Source: a virus
IMG/VR virus record: IMGVR_UViG_3300046836_000513
Coordinates: 1-33,901 of that record
Strand: one strand, 5' to 3'
DNA length: 33,901 nt
The translations under genes and the position numbers were made by a program. Position 1 is the stretch's first letter. Every line of letters begins with the position of its first letter. The notes beneath the pieces were generated by a model. The model was given only the letters and a program-made list of their open reading frames with translations. It made no database searches and was not told where the DNA came from. Below are positions 29,088 to 33,901 of the stretch, piece after piece.

Positions 29088-29324
29088 TTATTTATTCTCC
29101 CAAATATACTTGGACTTATATTGTGGATCGTCTTTATCCAATAATTCTGGATAATTACCCGCTCGTAACCATGGTATTAAAATTTCACGGATGCTAAAAG
29201 GTGGGTTCTCCAACAACAATCTAAAATCAAATATGAATCTAGCAGCTTCGGCCATTTTACCATTCATTCTTTGAGATTCTTCTTTTTGTAAATCATTTAA
29301 AGGGACTGTTGCAATAAATTTCAT
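29088..29324 (-). CDS. Small hypothetical helical protein
   Basis: This 78-residue protein is MKFIATVPLNDLQKEESQRM, then NGKMAEAARFIFDFRLLLEN and IREILIPWLRAGNYPELLDK. Helical, with a Trp-rich C-terminus. Start overlaps upstream stop (ATGA). Function unknown. Confidence 0.66.
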   Translation of the reverse strand: MKFIATVPLNDLQKEESQRMNGKMAEAARFIFDFRLLLENPPFSIREILIPWLRAGNYPELLDKDDPQYKSKYIWENK

Positions 29325-29659
29325 TCTTCTTTCACCTTTATAAATTCATATCTTTCAGATAGAATTGGTTTTAATTTATTAATTTTATCTTTATCGATAT
29401 AATCAATATATCGATACTTTCTATCTTCATAGTTAACAAACTGCACTACAACACAATTAATAAAATAACCATCAGAGTCAGGATATCTAAATTCTAACTC
29501 TTGAGAATCTCTCATCCTAGTTACTAGAATAAGATGCTGATCAAGTGTATGCCACTCTACCCCTCTTCCAACTCCATTTATACGTAAAATATCTCCGGAT
29601 TCATTTTTATAATATTCTCCTTTTTTAGGAGATAATTTCTCTGTGGATATTTCAGTCAT
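29321..29659 (-). CDS. Early-operon paralogue C (GxYY / ERYEFI family)
   Basis: This 112-residue protein lacks the N-terminal KEEAD helix but keeps a KKGEYYKNESGDILRINGVG core and the closing LSERYEFIKVKEE. These correspond to GDIYKNG and KRYKFVE in the paralogues at 28243 and 30027. Beta-rich. Translation is coupled to yopX by ATGA. Function unknown. Confidence 0.66.
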   Translation of the reverse strand: MTEISTEKLSPKKGEYYKNESGDILRINGVGRGVEWHTLDQHLILVTRMRDSQELEFRYPDSDGYFINCVVVQFVNYEDRKYRYIDYIDKDKINKLKPILSERYEFIKVKEE

Positions 29660-30030
29660 TCTTCTAACCTCTCTACTAACTCTGGATTTTCATAAATGTT
29701 CCCAACAATCTTCGCGCGACCCGCAGACCAAAGATCAAATTGGCTCTTGTGCAAGTCATTACATAAAACAAAACGTCCATTCATATATTTACACACACAA
29801 ATTTCTAGCGGTGGTTCATCGGGTGTTTTTAAAATGTCCTCCTCATAAATTTCTTCACCGTCAATATCTTTCATTCCTATATATTGCATAACAATGTAAT
29901 CGTTTTTATTTGGATTAAGCCAATCATGCAAGCCACCATATTCTGATGTCCTATAAAATTGGTGATAATAATCTGCATCAAACATCTTTTTATCGCTCAC
30001 GTCCCAAACTCTAAATTTAATCTCTCTCAT
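29656..30030 (-). CDS. YopX-family protein
   Basis: This 124-residue protein opens with MREIKFRVWDVSDKKMF and has the diagnostic middle YIVMQYIGMKDIDGEEIYEE, then DILK, and ends GNIYENPELVERL. This is the full YopX pattern, a beta-barrel domain common in phages and prophages of many hosts. Its function is not established. Coupled to both neighbours by ATGA overlaps. Confidence 0.93.
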   Translation of the reverse strand: MREIKFRVWDVSDKKMFDADYYHQFYRTSEYGGLHDWLNPNKNDYIVMQYIGMKDIDGEEIYEEDILKTPDEPPLEICVCKYMNGRFVLCNDLHKSQFDLWSAGRAKIVGNIYENPELVERLEE

Positions 30031-30398
30031 TCTTTTTTCTCCACAAATTCATAACGTTTATTTAAATCTAAAGTACTTCTATTCTCTCCATGCTTTCCTA
30101 GATAAGTACCGTCGTGTCTTATAAAGTGAGCGGAACCAGTTCTTAAAAATAAAATTCCAGTACAGTTATTTTGTGGATTATCTTTACATAACTCTTCCCG
30201 ATGACTCATGCATCTAACAAACCCATAGTCACTGTCCCAATATATTTCTCCAACTATAATTTCTATCTTTGGCTTCTCAGTTAATTCTATAATAGCTTTA
30301 TGAAGGCGCGGCCAGTTAGTCAAGCATTGACACCTCTTTTCAAAAATGATGCCGTCCATTATTTCATATAACATATCAGCTTCTTCTTTAGTCAACAT
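30027..30398 (-). CDS. Early-operon paralogue B (KEEAD / GxIY / KRYEFVE family)
   Basis: From the ATG at 30398 (GGAG 8 nt upstream) this is a 123-residue protein. Its opening MLTKEEADMLYEIMDG, then LTEKPKIEIIVGEIYW and the end LDLNKRYEFVEKKE, matches paralogue A at 28243. CMSHREELCKDNPQNN adds Cys residues not seen in A. The YopX gene follows immediately. Function unknown. Confidence 0.7.
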   Translation of the reverse strand: MLTKEEADMLYEIMDGIIFEKRCQCLTNWPRLHKAIIELTEKPKIEIIVGEIYWDSDYGFVRCMSHREELCKDNPQNNCTGILFLRTGSAHFIRHDGTYLGKHGENRSTLDLNKRYEFVEKKE

Positions 30399-30594
30399 AT
30401 CTAATCTCCATCGTTTCAAAACGTGCCAATGAAATGCTCTCATAATCTACTTGGCAATCTGCACACACTACCCAATACGCAGTATCCGGTTTAGCTAATA
30501 ATCCAAACACTTCATTTAATTCATTTGTTGATTCATCCATTACTAAATCGCTTACTTCATCACATCTAATTCCACATACGCTACAGTCCGTCAT
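30388..30594 (-). CDS. Zinc-ribbon protein
   Basis: This 68-residue protein begins MTDCSVCGIRCDEVSDLVMD and ends near YWVVCADCQVDYESIS. Knuckles CSVC and CADC bracket an acidic insert. It overlaps the next gene by 11 nt (ATGTTGACTAA) and lies second behind the strong leftward promoter. Confidence 0.72.
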   Translation of the reverse strand: MTDCSVCGIRCDEVSDLVMDESTNELNEVFGLLAKPDTAYWVVCADCQVDYESISLARFETMEIRYVD

Positions 30595-30608
30595 AATAGT
30601 TCTCCAAT

Positions 30609-30773
30609 TTAAAATTTCTCACTCACAATGGTTGCAAGACAAGGGATACATAAATTTACAAAACCTGATTCAGGTTCATTGATTTCTAAATATTCAAACA
30701 ACTCACCAAATTTATTATAGCTTGCGCCAGTAAGAGGGGTCTTTGTTTCTGAACAAACATCACATCCAATCAT
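30609..30773 (-). CDS. Zinc-ribbon microprotein, first gene of the early leftward operon
   Basis: This 54-residue protein is MIGCDVCSETKTPLTGASYN, then VNLCIPCLATIVSEKF. Knuckles CDVC and CIPC enclose a 34-residue acidic loop, close in plan to the next gene. GGAG lies 8 nt before the ATG and the leader from the promoter is about 26 nt. Its first position implies early, high expression. Confidence 0.74.
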   Translation of the reverse strand: MIGCDVCSETKTPLTGASYNKFGELFEYLEINEPESGFVNLCIPCLATIVSEKF

Positions 30774-30805
30774 TATTATTCTCCGTTAGTGTTAAGTACA
30801 TCATC

Positions 30806-30834
30806 ATAATAATCATCATAATCAAGATTGTCAA
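30806..30834 (-). promoter_or_regulatory. Strong sigma70-like early leftward promoter with doubled TATGATGAT
   Basis: On the - strand, TTGACA (30829-30834), a 17-bp spacer and TATTAT (30806-30811), 11 of 12 consensus bases. TATGATGAT occurs at 30812-30820 and again at 30800-30808, 12 bp apart. The -35 overlaps the last codons of the replication gene. The same 9-mer is doubled at the promoter at 25786-25814, so a common regulator is likely. Confidence 0.82.
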
Positions 30835-31580
30835 TCTATTTTCATAATTTTTTTCTTCTCCTCAGTTGTCACTAACTCAGGTAAGTATTTATCGTAGAAA
30901 TTGCTTTTGCTAAACAACGTGGATGGCCTTAAGTATTTCTCCATCTCCGGCTTATGTCCCCACTCCATCTGCTTTCTAGCAATCACCTGTTTACACTGCT
31001 CAACGGTGATGCCTTCGCGCAGTCGGTGGATAATGGGTTTGAGGGTGGTATCTACATACCTGTAATTTCTTCCAGTCTTCAAACGAAGAAAATCAATGAC
31101 CCGTTTTGCGTTACTACGCAAAACAGAGTTGGGGTGTTCCACCGCAGGTGCCGGATTTTTCTTTTGTTTATTTTCTTTAAGATCATTAATAAGATTATTA
31201 ATAGATATATGTGGTATCGCTCCGATACTAGGGTGGTATCGCTCCGATACTAGGGTGGTATCGCTCCGATACCACCCCCCCCTTCGGTTTAAATATGAAT
31301 TAATTATATTTTCGTTTAATTCATAATGGTTATTTGTATAATTACCGTCCTCATTCGTTATTTTATTTACTATAATAAAATTTAATAAACGCAAGCGTTC
31401 TATGTTTTTAATAACATTACATTTTGTTAAGCAGCAAAAATCAGAAATGATTCTATAAGACGGCCAACAGTCTTTTTTATCATCATTGGTATAGTACGCA
31501 ATACATTCTAAAATCATGCGTTGTGGTGAAGTTAAAGGCAGTTTTGTTTTCCCTAAAAGAAGGAGTAACCGAACACTCAT
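30831..31580 (-). CDS. Replication initiator (HTH N-terminus, phage replisome-organiser C-terminus)
   Basis: This 249-residue protein has a winged-helix domain at residues 1-90 (TSPQRMILECIAYYTND, then WPSYRIISDFCCLTKCNVIK). The linker is coded by the iterons (GGWYRSDTTLVSERYHPSIG). Residues 155-235 form the phage replisome-organiser C-terminal domain (RVIDFLRLKTGRNYRYVD, then VIARKQMEWGHKPEMEKYLR, PSTLFSKSNFYDKYL), as in Phg_2220_C proteins that load host helicase. GAGGG lies 8 nt before the ATG. It probably binds the iterons within its own gene and starts theta replication, as lambda O does. No separate helicase or loader gene is seen. Confidence 0.85.
   Translation of the reverse strand: MSVRLLLLLGKTKLPLTSPQRMILECIAYYTNDDKKDCWPSYRIISDFCCLTKCNVIKNIERLRLLNFIIVNKITNEDGNYTNNHYELNENIINSYLNRRGGWYRSDTTLVSERYHPSIGAIPHISINNLINDLKENKQKKNPAPAVEHPNSVLRSNAKRVIDFLRLKTGRNYRYVDTTLKPIIHRLREGITVEQCKQVIARKQMEWGHKPEMEKYLRPSTLFSKSNFYDKYLPELVTTEEKKKIMKID
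31211..31277. repeat. Three 22-bp iterons, probable replication origin
   Basis: The 22-bp unit GTGGTATCGCTCCGATACTA plus GG starts at 31211, 31233 and 31255 without gaps. Each has GGTATCG and CGATAC arms around CTC. The third is a perfect 11-bp palindrome (31253-31263 with 31267-31277) followed by eight C. AT-rich DNA lies on both sides, notably 31290-31400, a candidate unwinding region. A 22-bp period is out of frame, so the gene reads the repeats in three frames. Position inside the initiator gene matches the lambda O origin plan. Confidence 0.86.
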
Positions 31581-31591
31581 TTTATTTCCCT

Positions 31592-31813
31592 CTAAAATGT
31601 AAAAATATCAGGGCGAATTTCTTCTTTTTTAATCCCGTATTCACTCTCTAATAAAATACATAATCTGGCGCCTGGTAAAAATTCTCCATGAATTAATTTA
31701 CTAATTGCCGACTCCGTTATATTTAATTTCTTCCCTAATGATTTTTGTGATCCCTCTTTAAATGAGAGGTTTCTAAAAATCTTCTGTATATTTTTTCTAT
31801 CTATTTTGTTCAT
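31592..31813 (-). CDS. Cro/YdaS-like helix-turn-helix regulator
   Basis: This 73-residue protein has an HTH at SQKSLGKKLNITESAISKLI, and an end, YGIKKEEIRPDIF, typical of Cro/YdaS/DicC-type repressors. It is the first gene left of the divergent control region and is followed 11 bp later by the replication gene. It probably binds operators in 31814-31942 and perhaps the TATGATGAT sites. No second, CI-like repressor is found. Confidence 0.84.
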   Translation of the reverse strand: MNKIDRKNIQKIFRNLSFKEGSQKSLGKKLNITESAISKLIHGEFLPGARLCILLESEYGIKKEEIRPDIFTF

Positions 31814-31942
31814 GACAACTCCGCTTTGTAAGAAAATCCCTAAAGTGAAATATTTATTTGAATTTATTTAAAATAATACTTGCAAATAATAATTGAGTAT
31901 ACTACAGTTCATTTACGGAGACAAAATAAAACAGGGAATATC
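31814..31942. promoter_or_regulatory. Divergent early control region
   Basis: This 129-bp, very AT-rich gap lies between the Cro-like gene and the rightward operon. The + strand has TTGCAA (31880-31885) with TACAGT (31903-31908) at 17 bp. An overlapping TATACT (31898-31903) forms the palindrome AGTATACT (31896-31903). TACTTG and TTGAGTA half-sites around 31878-31899 could be operators. A leftward promoter for the Cro-like gene must also lie here but no single good match stands out. Confidence 0.5.
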
Positions 31943-32185
31943 ATGAAAATTAAAGATCAACTCGAAGATTATGTTGAATACTTAGTAGAACATAATAACG
32001 TCCAATCACTTTCTGATCTGACTAGAGAAGAAAGAACACGATTATCTTTTCTCATTCTACGCGATAATTTTATGTATGTGAAAATGATTAGAATCATGCA
32101 TAAAACCATTAAAGATGCTGTAAAACAGGGACAATTAACAAGAACAGGGAGTTCACATGACGCATTACTACCAAGATATAACTAA
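31943..32185 (+). CDS. Hypothetical helical protein, first gene of the rightward operon
   Basis: This 80-residue protein from the ATG at 31943 has AGGGA about 6 nt upstream. MKIKDQLEDYVEYLVEHNNV, then LTREERTRLSFLILRDNFMY, is mostly helical and charged. It overlaps the next gene by 29 nt in another frame. First position after the control region suggests a regulatory or early takeover role; no family recognised. Confidence 0.7.
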   Translation: MKIKDQLEDYVEYLVEHNNVQSLSDLTREERTRLSFLILRDNFMYVKMIRIMHKTIKDAVKQGQLTRTGSSHDALLPRYN

Positions 32186-32423
32186 CTTACGACACGCACT
32201 TAAAGTGGTTGCAAGTAAAATACCAGAAGTACTAGAAATTGCACAACGTAAATCAATTGAAGAAAAAGATATTGATCTATCGATGGCTGCAATGACTGAC
32301 GCTGAATTCATGTTTATGCAAGAAAAATACGGGTATTTTTCAAAACAAATATATGAGTTCGATCCAAATGACGAATACGGCGCCGTCAAAACTATGTGGC
32401 CGAATGAAATGAACGGAGAATAA
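32157..32423 (+). CDS. Hypothetical early protein
   Basis: This 88-residue protein, MTHYYQDITNLRHALKVVAS, then DIDLSMAAMTDAEFMFMQEK and FDPNDEYGAVKTMWPNEM, has a helical front and an acidic, Met-rich back. The start lies inside the previous gene (29-nt overlap). Function unknown. Confidence 0.68.
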   Translation: MTHYYQDITNLRHALKVVASKIPEVLEIAQRKSIEEKDIDLSMAAMTDAEFMFMQEKYGYFSKQIYEFDPNDEYGAVKTMWPNEMNGE

Positions 32424-32425
32424 TA

Positions 32426-32758
32426 ATGAAAATTAAAGACATGAAAATTAAACGTATAGGTAAAGGAGACTTAGAGCATAACGAAGACCTAAAATTCGTT
32501 GAAGAAAACTTAATTAAAATAATGAAATATATGGAGAAACTTCTGAATAATAAAAATTCTAGCTTAGATAGAATTGATAATATTATTGATGCCCTTTGGA
32601 CATGTATTTTACAGGCGCATTTAATTAATAATATTAGAGAAGAAATGAGAAACCCTTATTTCAATCATAGGGTTTCGAGCTTTATTGAAAAATTAGCCCG
32701 CGTTGCTAATGAACTGGGTCTAGAAATTAATTTTTTTGAAAACAAAACTATTCACTAA
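32426..32758 (+). CDS. Hypothetical helical early protein
   Basis: This 110-residue protein begins MKIKDMKIKRIGKGDLEHNE, with the MKIKD start also used by the first gene of the operon. Long helices follow (LIKIMKYMEKLLNNKNSSLD; DNIIDALWTCILQAHLINNI). GGAG lies 8-9 nt before the ATG. Function unknown. Confidence 0.68.
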   Translation: MKIKDMKIKRIGKGDLEHNEDLKFVEENLIKIMKYMEKLLNNKNSSLDRIDNIIDALWTCILQAHLINNIREEMRNPYFNHRVSSFIEKLARVANELGLEINFFENKTIH

Positions 32759-32770
32759 ACGGAGAATGAA

Positions 32771-32926
32771 ATGAATAATAACAAGTTGGATGTTTTCGAT
32801 AAAGATTTAAAACACTACGGGAGGAAAGATTCAAAAAAGCCTTTATTTATAGCTGCTTTGACAATTGTTGTATACACATTCACTACACTAATAATAAGAG
32901 GGTTCTACTATGGAAAACTATTTTGA
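32771..32926 (+). CDS. Small single-pass membrane protein
   Basis: This 51-residue protein has a polar N-terminus (MNNNKLDVFDKDLKHYGRKD) and one membrane helix (PLFIAALTIVVYTFTTLII). GGAG lies 6 nt before the ATG. It overlaps the next small gene by 17 nt. Confidence 0.6.
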   Translation: MNNNKLDVFDKDLKHYGRKDSKKPLFIAALTIVVYTFTTLIIRGFYYGKLF

Positions 32927-33014
32927 TTGCGATTATGTATTAGAAATATTAGAAAATTTCACAAACGAAGAACTTCGAGAAATTGAAGAAATCTCACAAC
33001 AACTTGGAGAATAA
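32910..33014 (+). CDS. 34-residue acidic microprotein
   Basis: MENYFDCDYVLEILENFTNE, then ELREIEEISQQLGE. Very acidic helix. The start lies inside the preceding gene, preceded by AGAGGG, an excellent ribosome site at 7-8 nt. Acidic microproteins in early phage operons are often inhibitors of host or defence enzymes; no specific match is seen. Confidence 0.55.
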   Translation: MENYFDCDYVLEILENFTNEELREIEEISQQLGE

Positions 33015-33016
33015 TA

Positions 33017-33184
33017 ATGACAGACGACGAATCTCATGTACTAGAGCATTTTATTGGGAATACAAGCGTTTTATTGCATAAACTGCAGGAAAACTTATCT
33101 CAGTTAGACGCACTTTTATCTGGTATTTCATGGTATCATCAAACTAAAAATAAACTTGAGGAGAATAAAAATGTTAGCAAATAA
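33017..33184 (+). CDS. Small coiled-coil protein upstream of recT
   Basis: This 55-residue helical protein is MTDDESHVLEHFIGNTSVLL, then HKLQENLSQLDALLSGISWY. GGAG lies 8-9 nt before the ATG. It overlaps the RecT-like gene by 14 nt, so the two are probably translated together. Function unknown. Confidence 0.6.
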   Translation: MTDDESHVLEHFIGNTSVLLHKLQENLSQLDALLSGISWYHQTKNKLEENKNVSK

Positions 33185-33806
33185 AGAAAATAATTCAATC
33201 GTACTTCTTCCAGAAGTTCAAAAATTTGAACTTCTACAAAGAATATCTAAAGCTTTTTTTGAAAGCGGAATATTTAAAGATGTTGCTTCACACGCACAAG
33301 CTATCGTTAAAGTCATGGCAGGTGCAGAGCTTAATTTAGCGCCATTTGCCAGTATGACAGGTATACATTTAGTCAATGGAAAACCTGTTTTAGGTGCTAA
33401 TTTAATTGCAACATTAATAGGCAACCATCCTCGTTATCGATATGCACTTAAAAAAGCAACCAAAGAAACCTGTGAATTAGAATTTTATGATGACGACGAA
33501 TACTTAGGAGAAAGTATCTTTACCATTCAAGAAGCTCAAGAAGCTGGGTTGTTAGGTAAAGACAACTGGAAGAAATACCCAAGCGACATGCTATTTGCAC
33601 GTGCATTAAGCCGTGGTGCACGTCGATTTACGCCTGGTATATTTGGGGGAAGTACAGTATATACCCCTGAAGAAATAGAAGTTAATCCTGTTCATTTAAA
33701 GCATGATGCTGACGGCGTTATTGATACGGATGAAATTATTATTGAAGAATTTAAAAAAAATAATGTCGTGAGCGATCACGATTTAACCGGAGCGCACACA
33801 TGTTAA
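33171..33806 (+). CDS. RecT-like single-strand annealing protein (probable)
   Basis: This 211-residue protein is MLANKENNSIVLLPEVQKFE, then AQAIVKVMAGAELNLAPFAS and MTGIHLVNGKPVLGANLIAT. It continues with a YDDDEYLGESIFTIQEAQEA strand-helix, KKYPSDMLFARALSRGAR and VYTPEEI. I know this pattern from phage proteins annotated as RecT-type recombinases. It would anneal complementary single strands, working with the DUF669/SSB-like protein whose ATG overlaps its stop by 7 nt. The last 10 codons lie in the terminal repeat and are duplicated at 1-32. GAGGAG lies 7-8 nt before the ATG. Confidence 0.76.
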   Translation: MLANKENNSIVLLPEVQKFELLQRISKAFFESGIFKDVASHAQAIVKVMAGAELNLAPFASMTGIHLVNGKPVLGANLIATLIGNHPRYRYALKKATKETCELEFYDDDEYLGESIFTIQEAQEAGLLGKDNWKKYPSDMLFARALSRGARRFTPGIFGGSTVYTPEEIEVNPVHLKHDADGVIDTDEIIIEEFKKNNVVSDHDLTGAHTC

Positions 33807-33901
33807 ATTTTAATATTAAAGATTATATGACTGTATTGTTACCAACTGGCAGTTATCGTGTAATTGTTAAAGCAATTGAATTAAAAGAAGATAAGGGTTT
33901 T
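33775..33901. repeat. Terminal direct repeat, copy 2
   Basis: Exact copy of 1-127. It contains the end of the RecT-like gene and the first 34 codons of a truncated duplicate of the DUF669 gene (ATG at 33800). The full gene is at 26-481; this copy should not be counted twice. Confidence 0.93.

Noticed and set aside
31211-31277. CRISPR array
   Set aside because: Only three repeats, directly abutting with no spacers, and inside a coding gene; iterons fit much better.

Overview
The window is almost certainly one complete genome of a tailed, short-tailed (podovirus-like, P22-type) bacteriophage. Bases 1-127 recur exactly at 33775-33901, so the molecule closes to a circle of about 33,774 bp. The virion genes follow the P22 order: large terminase, portal, scaffold, P22-type coat, gp4-like, gp10-like, a small tail-tip protein, ejection proteins, then fibres. 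The DNA is AT-rich (about 35-38% GC by eye). Two lipobox proteins and the P22-type architecture suggest a Gram-negative host. I see no integrase, CI-type repressor, DNA polymerase, helicase or recognisable endolysin.

Layout. (1) A rightward early module runs from 31943 across the circle junction to 1066: small unknown genes, a RecT-like annealing protein and a DUF669/SSB-like protein. It ends at a bidirectional terminator (1087-1118). (2) The leftward virion module occupies 17876-1125. (3) A leftward block of about 30 tiny overlapping genes (25778-17876) lies upstream of terL. It holds the small terminase, a MESH1-type HD hydrolase, two membrane-protein/lipoprotein pairs, a tandem gene duplication, a secreted protein and an odd tRNA-like element. 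(4) A small rightward island (25892-26476) encodes very basic proteins and has its own promoter and terminator. (5) A leftward early operon (30773-26524) contains RusA, YopX, a small family of paralogues and a striking series of Cys-rich zinc-ribbon microproteins. (6) A replication/control locus (30831-31942) has a Cro-like regulator and a replication initiator gene. Inside that gene sit three 22-bp palindromic iterons flanked by AT-rich DNA, in the manner of lambda O.

Working model (inference). The Cro-like protein controls divergent transcription at 31814-31942. Two strong sigma70-like leftward promoters (30806-30834 and 25786-25814) share doubled TATGATGAT motifs, so one regulator may control both leftward operons. 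The initiator binds its internal iterons. RecT, DUF669 and RusA handle recombination of concatemers for headful packaging by TerS/TerL. The ppGpp-hydrolase-like protein, zinc microproteins and tRNA-like element are the best candidates for undescribed host-takeover or counter-defence functions.
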